From Kribbella caucasensis (GTDB lineage: Bacteria > Actinomycetota > Actinomycetes > Propionibacteriales > Kribbellaceae): 64,000 bases of DNA. Shown here piece by piece: positions 34,615 to 42,952 of the stretch. Position 1 is the stretch's first letter; each line of letters opens with the position of its first letter. The stretch spans positions 210,781 through 274,780 of the forward strand of contig NZ_SNWQ01000013.1 in assembly GCF_004361855.1 (NCBI RefSeq). The letters run 5' to 3'. The notes below the pieces were generated by a model. The model did no database searches. It had not been told where the DNA came from and saw only the letters and a program-made list of their open reading frames with translations. The position numbers and the translations under genes are program-made.

Positions 34615-36179
34615 CCCGTGCTGTGAAGAAGCTCGACCTAGACCCGGTCACCGTGCGGAAGGCGCGAAGCCTGGCCCGCAAGGCCGGGCGGCCGATCGTG
34701 AACCTGGCCCGCCAGCACACCACGGTGTCGGTCGAGCGCGCCGTACTACGGCTCGCCGGGCTTAGGGGTGCCGACACAGAAGGCATCCCCTGGGTGAACC
34801 GGCTCGCGGACACCGTGCGGGCCGACGTCGGTCTCGAGCACGGCCTCGCGCTGCCGGTGTGGGACGCGTTGATCCGCGGCGAGGCCGAGGACCTGTCCGT
34901 GCTCGCGCAGAAGGCGGCGACGGGCTCGGTCACGTTCCGCCTGCCGGAGGGGCGCGACGCAGTACGGGCACGAGCGGCGGCGCGGAAGGCGGCGGCGTAC
35001 GGGCTGAAGCGGATCGACGCGCGCCGCCGGGAACGAGACCGGCTGATCAAGCGGCACGGTGATCCGGAGCAGCGGCCGTGGATCTACCTGATCGTTGCCA
35101 CCGGCGACATCTACGAGGACATCCCGCAAGCGCAGACGGCCGCGCGGGAGGGCGCCGACATCATCGCGGTGATCAGGTCGACCGGGCAGTCGTTGCTCGA
35201 CTACGTGCCGGAAGGTGCGACCCGGGAAGGGTTCGCGGGGACGTATGCGACGCAGGAGAACTTCCGGCTGATGCGGGCCGCGCTGGACGAGTCGTCGCGC
35301 GAGCTCGGCCGGTACGTCCGGCTGACGAACTACGCGTCCGGGCTGTGTATGCCGGAGATCGCGACGCTGGCCGGGCTCGAGCGGCTGGACATGATGCTGA
35401 ACGACTCGATGTACGGGATCCTGTTCCGCGACATCAACCCGATCCGCACCTTCGTCGACCAGCGGTTCAGCCGGCAGATCCACGCCCGCGCCGGGATCAT
35501 CATCAACACCGGTGAGGACAACTACCTGACCACGGCGGACGCGGTCGAGGCCGCGCACACGGTGACGGTGTCGCAGCTGCTGAACGAGTACTTCGCCAAG
35601 GAGGCCGGGCTGGCGGACTGGCAGCTGGGTCTCGGGCACGCGTTCGAGATCAACCCCGACCTGCCGGACTCGTTCCGGCTGGAGTTGGCGCACGCGATGC
35701 TGGCCCGGCAGCTGTTCCCGGACGCGCCGCTGAAGTGGATGCCGCCGACCCGGCACATGACCGGTGATGTGTTCCGCGGTTACCTGCTGGACGGATTCTT
35801 CAACCTGGTCGGCGCGATGACCGGGCAGGGGATCCTGCTGGTCGGGATGATGACTGAAGCCGTCGTGACGCCGTGGATCTCGGATCGCGATCTGGCGCTG
35901 CAGAACGTCCGGTACGTCTTAGGTGCTGCCGGCAACCTTCATGAGGACTTCCGGCCGGAGCCGAATGGGTTCATCGCTACCCGCGCCCGCCAGGTGCTGG
36001 CCGAATCGGTCGAGCTGCTCGAGGAGATCGTCGACGACGGCCTGCTGAACGCGATCGGCGACGGGACGTTCGGGTTGATGAAGCGACCGCAGGACGCCGG
36101 CCGCGGCCTCGACGGCGTCGCCCGCCGGTCCGACGTGTACTACAACCCAGCGACCGAGTTGCTGGAGGAGGCGCAGTGA
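34611..36179 (+). CDS. kamD: Lysine 5,6-aminomutase alpha subunit
   Basis: 522 residues, same length class as clostridial KamD. With KamE it moves the terminal amino group of beta-lysine (or D-lysine) to carbon 5, using adenosylcobalamin and PLP. Diagnostic segments include IYLIVATGDIYEDIPQAQTA, ADIIAVIRSTGQSLLDYVPE, NYASGLCMPEIA and NDSMYGILFRDIN, which line the TIM barrel. The GTG at 34611 overlaps the preceding stop (GTGA) and has AAGG nine bases upstream; the ATG at 34602 is too close to that site. The stop overlaps kamE (GTGA/ATGA style coupling). Confidence 0.94.
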   Translation: MTRAVKKLDLDPVTVRKARSLARKAGRPIVNLARQHTTVSVERAVLRLAGLRGADTEGIPWVNRLADTVRADVGLEHGLALPVWDALIRGEAEDLSVLAQKAATGSVTFRLPEGRDAVRARAAARKAAAYGLKRIDARRRERDRLIKRHGDPEQRPWIYLIVATGDIYEDIPQAQTAAREGADIIAVIRSTGQSLLDYVPEGATREGFAGTYATQENFRLMRAALDESSRELGRYVRLTNYASGLCMPEIATLAGLERLDMMLNDSMYGILFRDINPIRTFVDQRFSRQIHARAGIIINTGEDNYLTTADAVEAAHTVTVSQLLNEYFAKEAGLADWQLGLGHAFEINPDLPDSFRLELAHAMLARQLFPDAPLKWMPPTRHMTGDVFRGYLLDGFFNLVGAMTGQGILLVGMMTEAVVTPWISDRDLALQNVRYVLGAAGNLHEDFRPEPNGFIATRARQVLAESVELLEEIVDDGLLNAIGDGTFGLMKRPQDAGRGLDGVARRSDVYYNPATELLEEAQ

Positions 36180-36934
36180 GCATCATCAGGCCGTACGGCG
36201 ACACGACCGGGGACGGGATGGTCCAGCTGTCGTTCACGTTGCCGATTCCGCACGACAAGCTGGCCGAGGGCGCCGCGGTCCAGCTGGCCAACAAGATGGG
36301 TATGGAACCTGCGTTGGTCGTGCACTCCAAGGCGATGGGGCCGGACTTCACCTTCTTCGTGGTCTACGGAGCGGTGAACCACTTGGTCGACACCAGCAAG
36401 GTCGAGGTGGTCGAACGCGACTACCCGCTGCTGTCGCCGAAGGAGGCGAACCTTGCCATCCGCAAGGGATTGCGCCGCCGGCTGACCGTGGTGGGCGCGT
36501 GTATCGGTACCGACGCACACACCGTGGGGATCGACGCGATCATGAACATCAAGGGGTTCGCGGGGGAGAAGGGCCTGGAGTACTACCGCGAGCTGAAGGT
36601 GGTCAACCTCGGCGCCCAGGTCGCCGTACCGGAGCTGGTCCGCCTGGCCAAGACGGAGAAGGCGGACGCGATCCTGGTGTCGCAGGTGGTCACCCAGCGC
36701 GAGGCGCATGTGCTGAACACCAAGGAGATGTCGGCCGCCTTCCGGGAGGCGTACCCGGAGCACGCCCGGCCCGTACTTGTTGCCGGAGGCCCCCGTTTCA
36801 CAGAGCAGATGGCGGCCGAGCTCGGGGTCGACCGCGTGTTCGGTCGCGGCACCACTCCGGGGGAGGTGGCCAGCTATCTGGTCGACGCCCTTGTCACCCG
36901 CCGGATCCGTACGCCCAACAGGAGAAGCGCATGA
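36176..36934 (+). CDS. kamE: Lysine 5,6-aminomutase beta subunit, B12-binding
   Basis: 252 residues. An N-terminal dimerisation part of about 100 residues precedes the Rossmann-like cobalamin domain with D113-A-H115-T-V-G118, the DxHxxG motif for base-off cobalamin with histidine bound to cobalt. K126 in MNIKGFAGEKG corresponds by position to the lysine that holds PLP in the clostridial enzyme. The ATGA overlap couples it to kamD and again to kal. Product with KamD: 3,5-diaminohexanoate. B12 supply is needed; no cobalamin riboswitch is visible in front of the operon. Confidence 0.94.
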   Translation: MSIIRPYGDTTGDGMVQLSFTLPIPHDKLAEGAAVQLANKMGMEPALVVHSKAMGPDFTFFVVYGAVNHLVDTSKVEVVERDYPLLSPKEANLAIRKGLRRRLTVVGACIGTDAHTVGIDAIMNIKGFAGEKGLEYYRELKVVNLGAQVAVPELVRLAKTEKADAILVSQVVTQREAHVLNTKEMSAAFREAYPEHARPVLVAGGPRFTEQMAAELGVDRVFGRGTTPGEVASYLVDALVTRRIRTPNRRSA

Positions 36935-37320
36935 GCAAGGCCGAAGTCGGTCTGACCGTCACCCATCGCCGGTACGTCCCGTACAGCCACGCGCACTACG
37001 CGGGCAACCTCGTCGACGGGGCTTACGTGCTCGGTCTGTTCGGTGACGTCGCGACCGAGGTGTGCATCCAGGCCGACGGAGATGAGGGGTTGTTCGCGTC
37101 GTACTCCGATGTGCAGTTCGTGCAGCCGTTGCGGGCCGGCGACGTTGTGGAGGTGAAGGCAACGATCACCCGGGTCGGCAATCGGAGCAGGGAGATCTCG
37201 TTCGCCGCGTCGGTGGTGTGCCGGGGACGGCCGGACGTGTCGGAGTCGGCGGCCGAAGTACTGGCCGAGCCGCTTGTGATCACGCGCGCAACCGGGACGG
37301 TCGTCGTACCGGCTGGGTGA
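36931..37320 (+). CDS. kal: 3-aminobutyryl-CoA ammonia-lyase (hotdog fold)
   Basis: 129 residues, one hotdog domain: SHAHYAGNLVDGAYVLGLFGD then the helix, with SYSDVQFVQPLRAGDVVEVKA and NRSREISFAASV as the strands. Length and motifs fit Kal, which removes ammonia from L-3-aminobutyryl-CoA to give crotonyl-CoA at the end of lysine fermentation. The ATG at 36931 overlaps the kamE stop (ATGA). It is the last gene of the operon; kce and a CoA-transferase are not present next to it. A general thioesterase is the alternative but context argues for Kal. Confidence 0.85.
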   Translation: MSKAEVGLTVTHRRYVPYSHAHYAGNLVDGAYVLGLFGDVATEVCIQADGDEGLFASYSDVQFVQPLRAGDVVEVKATITRVGNRSREISFAASVVCRGRPDVSESAAEVLAEPLVITRATGTVVVPAG

Positions 37321-37928
37321 CGAATAGTTGCCGAGGGTAACGATTACATGGAGTGCCGAGACGGCTCTGTAACGTGACCTGGCGGATCGTGGGCCGTTGA
37401 TCCAGGTAGGGCGGGCAGTAGTGTTACAACGCCTTGAAGGAGGCTCGGAGAGGTTGACACAACCGCGGCGAACGAGCATCGTTTTGGGGGTCGTCATATC
37501 CCGTTTCTTCAACGGTCACGAGAAGTTCTGCCGCCGGATGATCCCGCGACGCTGACCAGGCCAGTGCCAGGCTTGAGTCGACGGGGGCTGAGATCGCCGG
37601 TGGTTAGCCCCCCGCGGGGCAGAGGTGGAAGAGGCTCGGTGCCCAGTAGACAACAGCCGGGCGGCTCGCATCCAGTGAGTCCGTCGGTTGGTCCGAAGGG
37701 CGGCCGAGCCTCTTTCCTCTCGGTCAGCGCAGCCCTCTCGGTCGCACAGCGCCGCGCTGGTTCGTGCCTGTCCTCGCCCGCGTGACGGATACATTTGAAC
37801 TCGCGGCGGTCTCGTAACACCCCTCCGGACAGTTCTGCGTCCCTGACCGGATCCATCCTGGTCCGTCGCACGTTGTACCGTCGTGCGACCGGCACCCGCC
37901 GGGCGGTGTGAGGCCAGGAGGAATCTGA
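37321..37928. other. 608-base non-coding region with strong hairpins; candidate structured RNA
   Basis: No convincing gene is visible on either strand. TTGACA at about 37455 is a perfect -35, with CATCGT 17 bases later as a weak -10. Downstream: GGGGGCT (37583-37589) pairs with AGCCCCC (37606-37612); CCCCGCGGGG at 37610-37619; and AGAGGCTCGG (37630-37639) pairs with CCGAGCCTCT (37704-37713), followed by TTTCC, with inner AGCC/GGCT and CAAC/GTTG pairs. A possible 32-codon frame starts at the TTG near 37455 behind GGAGG. GTCGCACG and CGTGCGAC (37865-37889) form another repeat just before lnt. It resembles a small RNA with its own terminator; no known family was recognised. Confidence 0.4.
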
Positions 37929-39494
37929 GTGGAGCGGCTGAAGGCGTTCGGACGACTGATGCCGCGACTGGTGGTGGCTGTCGGCGCGGGGGTGCTGCTC
38001 GGCTACTCCTTCGAGCCGCACGACCATCCGTGGTTCATCGTGGTCGCGATCCCGCTGTTCCTGGCGGTGCTGAACGGCGTCTCGGTGAAGGCCGGCATCC
38101 TGCTCGGGGCCGGCTTCGGCATCGCGTACTACGCGGTCCTGGTCCCGTGGTTGAGCATCATCGGCGGCGACGCGGCGATCGCCCTCGCGATCCTGGAGGG
38201 CCTCTTCTACGCGGTCTTCGGCGCGTTCGCGAGTCAGGCCCTGAAGCACCGGCTGTGGATGCTCTGGATCCCGTGCATGTGGGTGGCGACGGAGTACGCG
38301 ACGGCCTCGGTGCCGTTCGGCGGTTTCCCCTGGGGGCGGCTCGCCTGGGCGTTTTCCGATTCCCCGATGGGCAAACTCGCCTCGCTGGTGGGCATCCCCG
38401 GGTTGAGCTTCGCGATCGCGCTGCTGGGCGTTCTCGCGTACGCCGTACTACGGCGCAAGAGCGCCTTTGGCCAGCGCGCGATCGCGTTGGTCGCCGGAGT
38501 CGCGATCGTCGGCGGCAGCGCACTGATCTCGCTGGACAAGGACGGCGACGGCAAGACCGTGACGGCCGCGATGGTCCAGGGCAACGTTCCGGGCAAGGGC
38601 CTGGAGTTCCTCGGCCGCGCCCGCACCGTGACCCGCAACCACTTGAACGCGACGCTCGATCTGCAGAAGCGGGTCGCGGCCGGGTCCGAGGTGAGACCGC
38701 AGATCGTGATCTGGCCGGAGAACTCGACCGACATCGACCCGTACAAGGACGCCGAGACCCGGGCCGACATCGAGCAGGCGGTGAAGGCGGTCGGCGTACC
38801 GATCCTGGTCGGCGCGGTGCTCGAAGGGCCGGGCGAGAACGAACGGCAGACCACCGGCATCGTCTGGGATCCGGTCACCGGGCCGGGCCAGGTCTACGCG
38901 AAGCGGCATCCGGTGCCGTTCGGCGAGTACATCCCGTTCCGCGAGCAGCTGCTGCCGTACATCAAGCGGCTGGAGATGGTCGGCCGGCAGACCGCTCCCG
39001 GCAAGGTGCCCGGCGTGCTGAAGATCGGCGACGTCACGTACGGCGACGTGATCTGCTTCGAGGTCGCGTACGACGATGTCGTGGCGGACGTGATGAAGGG
39101 CGGCGCCCAGGTTCTCGTGGTGCAGACGAACAACGCGACGTACGGCGGTACCGGGCAGCCGGAGCAGCAGTTCGCCATCACCCGGATGCGCGCGATCGAG
39201 ACCGGGCGGACCGTGCTGATCGCGTCCACGTCCGGGATCTCCGGGGTGGTCCGGCCGGACGGATCGGTGGAGCACAAGTCCGACCAGTTCGTGCCTGACG
39301 TGTACGTGGCGCAGGTGCCGGTCCGGGACAGCAAGACGCTGGCGACCACGCTGGGCGGCTGGCCGCAGTGGACCTTGACCGGCCTGGGGATCATGGGAGC
39401 AGTGCTGGCGTTGCTGGCCCGGCGCCGGACTCGCTCTGCCGATCCCGGTACTCCGCCGGCGGCGACTCCCAGCCGCGAGAAGGTGCCGGTGTGA
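37929..39494 (+). CDS. lnt: Apolipoprotein N-acyltransferase
   Basis: 521-residue membrane enzyme that adds the third acyl chain to lipoproteins. The N-terminal ~200 residues carry about seven hydrophobic helices; the nitrilase-like domain has the catalytic triad E264 (IWPENSTD), K325 (YAKRHPVPFGEY) and C376 (DVICFEVAYDD); a final helix is at about 488-505. The GTG at 37929 follows AGGAGG. It precedes fxsA by 37 bases. In many actinobacteria lnt is followed by or fused to a polyprenol-phosphate mannose synthase (ppm1); none is present here. Confidence 0.94.
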   Translation: MERLKAFGRLMPRLVVAVGAGVLLGYSFEPHDHPWFIVVAIPLFLAVLNGVSVKAGILLGAGFGIAYYAVLVPWLSIIGGDAAIALAILEGLFYAVFGAFASQALKHRLWMLWIPCMWVATEYATASVPFGGFPWGRLAWAFSDSPMGKLASLVGIPGLSFAIALLGVLAYAVLRRKSAFGQRAIALVAGVAIVGGSALISLDKDGDGKTVTAAMVQGNVPGKGLEFLGRARTVTRNHLNATLDLQKRVAAGSEVRPQIVIWPENSTDIDPYKDAETRADIEQAVKAVGVPILVGAVLEGPGENERQTTGIVWDPVTGPGQVYAKRHPVPFGEYIPFREQLLPYIKRLEMVGRQTAPGKVPGVLKIGDVTYGDVICFEVAYDDVVADVMKGGAQVLVVQTNNATYGGTGQPEQQFAITRMRAIETGRTVLIASTSGISGVVRPDGSVEHKSDQFVPDVYVAQVPVRDSKTLATTLGGWPQWTLTGLGIMGAVLALLARRRTRSADPGTPPAATPSREKVPV

Positions 39495-39531
39495 GCCGGG
39501 CCTCAGGGTGCGAGATGGCAGAGGGTGTGAG

Positions 39532-40062
39532 ATGAAACGGTTGCCTTGGTTCGTCGCGTTGGCGCTGCTGGTCGTGCCGGTCGTGGAGATCTACGTGATC
39601 ATCCAGATCGGCCAGGTGATCGGCGGCTGGCCGACGGTCGGGCTGCTGCTTGTCGAGAGTGCGCTCGGAGGCTGGCTGATCAAGCGTGAGGGCAGCCGCG
39701 CCTGGAACGCCCTCCGCAAGGCCGTCGAGACCGCCAAGATGCCCGGTAAGGAGCTCGCCGACGCGGCCCTGGTCCTGGTCGGCGGCACGCTGCTGCTGAC
39801 CCCGGGGTTCGTGACGGACGTCTTCGGCTTCTTCTTCGTCCTGCCGTTCACGCGGCCACTGGCCCGCAAGGTACTGGCCGCCTTCCTCGGCCGCCGCATC
39901 GTCGCCCAGCTCGGCGGCAACCCCATCACCGGCTTCATGCCCGGCACCTACCGCCCACCCACCGCCGAACAGGCCGACGAAGCCCGCCGCCGCATGTCCC
40001 CCGACGTCGTCGAAGGCGAAGTCATCACCCCCGACGACCCCCCACCCACCCAAACCAAGTAG
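39532..40062 (+). CDS. fxsA: FxsA-family membrane protein
   Basis: 176 residues. Hydrophobic helices at about 5-25 (WFVALALLVVPVVEIYVIIQ), 28-48 and 78-100, with the FxsA hallmarks EIYVIIQIG, GGWLIKREG and LLTPGFVTDVFGFFFVLP. The E. coli relative counters F-plasmid exclusion of phage T7; its normal role is unknown. The cytoplasmic tail has proline-rich acidic sequence. The ATG at 39532 has GAGGG six bases upstream. It is close behind lnt and probably co-transcribed. Confidence 0.92.
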   Translation: MKRLPWFVALALLVVPVVEIYVIIQIGQVIGGWPTVGLLLVESALGGWLIKREGSRAWNALRKAVETAKMPGKELADAALVLVGGTLLLTPGFVTDVFGFFFVLPFTRPLARKVLAAFLGRRIVAQLGGNPITGFMPGTYRPPTAEQADEARRRMSPDVVEGEVITPDDPPPTQTK

Positions 40063-40187
40063 TCCCGCCCGCCCCGCGCACAGCGCCCGCGCCGCCCCCG
40101 CGCAGTACGGGGCGCTGGCCGGCGGGCGGCGTACGCGGCGGGGAACCGGCGAGCGGCGTACGGGGCCGGACGGGGGTGGGGAGACGG

Positions 40188-40226
40188 CGAACGGGCCGTC
40201 GCCGCGGGTGCGGGACGGCCCGTTCG
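40188..40226. terminator. Bidirectional terminator between fxsA and rbpA
   Basis: CGAACGGGCCGTC (40188-40200) is the exact complement of GACGGCCCGTTCG (40214-40226), with a 13-base loop. The genes converge on it. Confidence 0.7.
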
Positions 40227-40238
40227 GGGGCTTGCGGG

Positions 40239-40625
40239 TCAGGCGGTGCGCTTGCCGCCGGTGGAGCGGGTGCGGTGGAGATGCGCCGGGCCGATCTCGC
40301 CGTTGCGGAGCAGCTGGACGCGCTCGGCGAGGAGCTCCTCGAGTTCGGAGATGCTGCGGCGCTCGCGCAGCATGTCCCAGTGGGTCCGGGCCGGCTTCTC
40401 CTGCTTCGGCTCCGGCTTCTCACCGGTGGATCGGGCGGCCTCGTTGCCGCAGTGCGGGCACTCCCAGACGGCGGGCACCTCGGCGTCGTGCGCCATGGTC
40501 ACCTCGACCACGTGACCGCGGGGGCAGTCGTATGTGATCGTCTGGCGCGGCGCGAACTCGACGCCACGGTCATCCTCGAAGCTGACCCCACCCAGCCCCG
40601 AACCACGCAGAACGCGATTAGACAT
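40239..40625 (-). CDS. rbpA: RNA polymerase-binding protein RbpA
   Basis: 128-residue actinobacterial transcription factor that binds the principal sigma factor and RNA polymerase and stabilises open promoters. The core zinc-binding part has C34, H38, C56 and C59 (YDCPRGH and WECPHCG); the basic linker and sigma-interaction helix follow (ARTHWDMLRERRSISELEEL). The ATG at 40625 is preceded by GGAGG, and a SigR-type promoter lies 31 bases further up, as known for rbpA in Streptomyces. The tail RTRSTGGKRTA is slightly longer than in some relatives. Confidence 0.97.
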   Translation of the reverse strand: MSNRVLRGSGLGGVSFEDDRGVEFAPRQTITYDCPRGHVVEVTMAHDAEVPAVWECPHCGNEAARSTGEKPEPKQEKPARTHWDMLRERRSISELEELLAERVQLLRNGEIGPAHLHRTRSTGGKRTA

Positions 40626-40926
40626 GTCAAACCTCCGAGATTCGTCATCCGTGCCAACGGTCGGCCGACCCGGATCATTCCCATTTTGGCATGCCCGAGC
40701 CAGCCGTACGCACCTGACAGGGCGCCGCGCCGCATGTCGTGACTAGCTGTCATCAGCCGTTCACAAATAGACGGGGGCGGTGGGGTGGGGAAGGCATCTG
40801 GCACCGTGTGTCGCGCGCCAAAGCACCGGATCAGCAGGTTTTCCACAGCGAGCAGCCGGATTTTCACAGCCAGTTGCCAGGAATCACCGATCGATTCCTC
40901 AGCATCTGTCCCTAACGTCTGCGTCC
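40626..40926. promoter_or_regulatory. rbpA SigR-type promoter and efflux-operon control region
   Basis: Leftward, GGGAAT (40677-40682) and GTT (40656-40658) are separated by 18 bases, the SigR/SigH oxidative-stress promoter pattern, giving an rbpA leader of about 23 bases. Rightward, TAACGT (40913-40918) is a -10 eight bases before the ATG at 40927, so that message is leaderless or nearly so, and GGAATC (40880-40885) with GATTCC (40893-40898) is an inverted repeat over the expected -35, a likely operator. The remaining bases show no gene. Confidence 0.6.
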
Positions 40927-42270
40927 ATGGTCCTCCCGCGCCACAAACTCCGTGGCCTCAGTGTGCTCAACGTCGCCCTGGTCGTGATTGTTCTCACCAT
41001 CGCCGTGACCGCCTACCTCCTGTTCTTCCGGGACGAGTCGGAGGCAGCCAGTACGACGCGCCCGACGGCGACCGTGGCCCGTGGTGAGGTGACCGCCAGC
41101 GTGAGCTCGAGCGGGACCCTGGACAGCTCCCAGTCGGCCTCGCCGCAGTTCGAGACGTCCGGCACCGTGACCGCGATCTACGTGAAGGTCGGCCAGGTGG
41201 TCGCCAAGGGCGCCGCGATCGCGAAGGTGGACGCGACCGCCGCCGAGCGCCAGGTCCGGATCGCCGAGCAGAACCAGATCGCCGCGGACAACTCGGTCGA
41301 GGCCGCCGAGGAGTCACTCACCAACGCCGAAGAGGCCGCCGAGGCTGCCGAGGAAGCCGCGGCCTCCCCAACGCCGACGCCGACCTCCGGGCAGACCCAA
41401 CAGCAGTCCCAGACGCAGACCCAGGATCCCGAGGTCGCCGTCACCAACGCGAAGGCCAGCCTCGCCCGCGCGAAGGCCGACAAGGAGCAGGCCGACCAGA
41501 ACATGGAGGCCGCCGAGGCCGCCGTCGACGCGACCACACTGAAGGCGCCGATCGCCGGCACCATCACCGCGGTCAACGGCACCGTGGGATCTGTGGCCGG
41601 CTCATCGTCGGGCAGCACCGGAAGCTCCGGCTCAGGTACAGAGACCGGAACCTCATCCTCAACCTCAGGTCAAGCCACCAGCACCGGCGGATTCGTCGAC
41701 ATCGCCGACCTCAAGTCGCTCCAGGTGGTCGCCGCCTTCCCCGAGGCCGACGCGATCAAGATCAAGGCGAAGCAGTCCGCCACCGTCACCCTGAACGCCG
41801 ACCCCAACACCAACCTGTCCGCCACCCTCGTCTCGGTCTCGCCGACCCCGACCACCACCAACGGCGTCGTCTCGTACTCCGCGACCTTCAGCCTGGCCAA
41901 GTTGCCGGCCACCGCCCGGATCGGGCAGACCGCGAACGTGTTGGTCCAGACCGCGAAGGCGACCAACGCGCTCTACGTGCCCAGTACCGCGATCGTGACC
42001 AGCGGTACGACGAGCACGGTGACGATGGCCAACGGCGGCGGGAGCCGCGAAGTACAGGTCGGGGTGCGGGGGGACAGCTTCACCCAGGTCACGTCCGGGC
42101 TGGCCGAGGGGGAGCAGATCGAGTTGCTCCAGGGCGCGATCGGTACGGCGAACTCGGGTCAAGCGGGTCAGGGCCGGACCGGGCAGTTCCCGGGCGGCGG
42201 CCAACTCCCCGGTGGTGGGCAGGGCGGGTTCGGCCAAGGTCAGGGCCAGGGGGCGAACAATGGCCGGTGA
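40927..42270 (+). CDS. MacA/HlyD-like periplasmic adaptor protein
   Basis: 447 residues. One membrane anchor at about 14-34 (LNVALVVIVLTIAVTAYLLFF), a lipoyl-like half (TVARGEVTASVSSSGTLD, VKVGQVVAKGAAIAKVD), a coiled coil at about 100-200 interrupted by a Pro/Thr/Gln-rich insert, the second lipoyl half (TLKAPIAGTITAVNGTVG), a Ser/Gly linker, a beta-barrel domain and a Gly/Gln-rich tail. It links the MacB-like transporter to the outside of the cell. It is the first gene of a four-gene operon and overlaps the ATPase gene by eleven bases. Monoderm bacteria lack an outer channel, so its role may be membrane-stress export or sensing. Confidence 0.88.
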   Translation: MVLPRHKLRGLSVLNVALVVIVLTIAVTAYLLFFRDESEAASTTRPTATVARGEVTASVSSSGTLDSSQSASPQFETSGTVTAIYVKVGQVVAKGAAIAKVDATAAERQVRIAEQNQIAADNSVEAAEESLTNAEEAAEAAEEAAASPTPTPTSGQTQQQSQTQTQDPEVAVTNAKASLARAKADKEQADQNMEAAEAAVDATTLKAPIAGTITAVNGTVGSVAGSSSGSTGSSGSGTETGTSSSTSGQATSTGGFVDIADLKSLQVVAAFPEADAIKIKAKQSATVTLNADPNTNLSATLVSVSPTPTTTNGVVSYSATFSLAKLPATARIGQTANVLVQTAKATNALYVPSTAIVTSGTTSTVTMANGGGSREVQVGVRGDSFTQVTSGLAEGEQIELLQGAIGTANSGQAGQGRTGQFPGGGQLPGGGQGGFGQGQGQGANNGR

Positions 42271-42952
42271 CGTCCTGATCGACATCCGGGACGTGACCAA
42301 GACCTACGGCATCGGCGAGACCGCGGTGCACGCGTTGCGCGGCGTGTCCCTCCAGGTCCAGGCCGGCGAGTATGTCGCGGTGATGGGTTCGTCCGGGTCC
42401 GGCAAGTCCACGTTGATGAACATCCTCGGCTGCCTCGACGTACCGAGCCGGGGCGAGTACTGGCTGGACGGGACGAACGTGGCCCGGCTGACCGAGGACC
42501 AGCAGGCGCTCGTCCGCGGCCGCAAGATCGGGTTCATCTTCCAGTCGTTCAACCTGATCCCGCGCACCACCGCGATCGCGAACGTCGAACTGCCGCTCAC
42601 CTACGCACATCTGCGCCGGGCCGAGCGGCGTCAGCGGGCCCGCCGGGCGCTGGAGCTGGTCGGCCTCGCCGATCGCGAGGACCACCGGCCGAACCAGCTG
42701 TCCGGCGGTCAGCAGCAACGCGTCGCGATCGCCCGGGCGCTGGCGACCGGTCCGCGGATCCTGCTCGCCGACGAACCGACCGGCAACCTGGACAGGCACT
42801 CGACCGACGAGGTGCTCGGCATGTTCGACGAGCTGAACTCCGACGGCCGGACGGTCGTGGTGATCACCCACGAGACCGAGGTGGCCCGCCGCGCGCGCCG
42901 GCTGATCCAGGTGTCCGACGGCCGGATCGTCGCCGACGAGGTGACCCGCTGA
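42260..42952 (+). CDS. MacB-type ABC transporter ATP-binding protein
   Basis: 230 residues: Walker A GSSGSGKST, signature LSGGQQQRVAIARAL, Walker B ILLADEPTGNLD and H-loop VITHETEVARRARR. LolD/MacB class. The ATG at 42260 overlaps the adaptor end; the stop overlaps the permease start (TGATG). It drives the FtsX-type permease as a mechanotransmission pump or a peptide exporter, as known for the family. Confidence 0.94.
   Translation: MAGDVLIDIRDVTKTYGIGETAVHALRGVSLQVQAGEYVAVMGSSGSGKSTLMNILGCLDVPSRGEYWLDGTNVARLTEDQQALVRGRKIGFIFQSFNLIPRTTAIANVELPLTYAHLRRAERRQRARRALELVGLADREDHRPNQLSGGQQQRVAIARALATGPRILLADEPTGNLDRHSTDEVLGMFDELNSDGRTVVVITHETEVARRARRLIQVSDGRIVADEVTR

Noticed and set aside
36176..36934. 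Methylmalonyl-CoA mutase B12 subunit as identity of kamE
   Set aside because: Its coupling to kamD and the PLP-lysine segment fit the aminomutase beta subunit much better.
37450..37620. Cobalamin riboswitch, considered because kamDE need B12
   Set aside because: The region lies after, not before, the kam operon, and the B12-box and core pairing could not be found on either strand.
37509..38249. Leftward frame over the kal-lnt gap
   Set aside because: Covers the lnt 5' end antisense, no start signal, composition typical of shadows.
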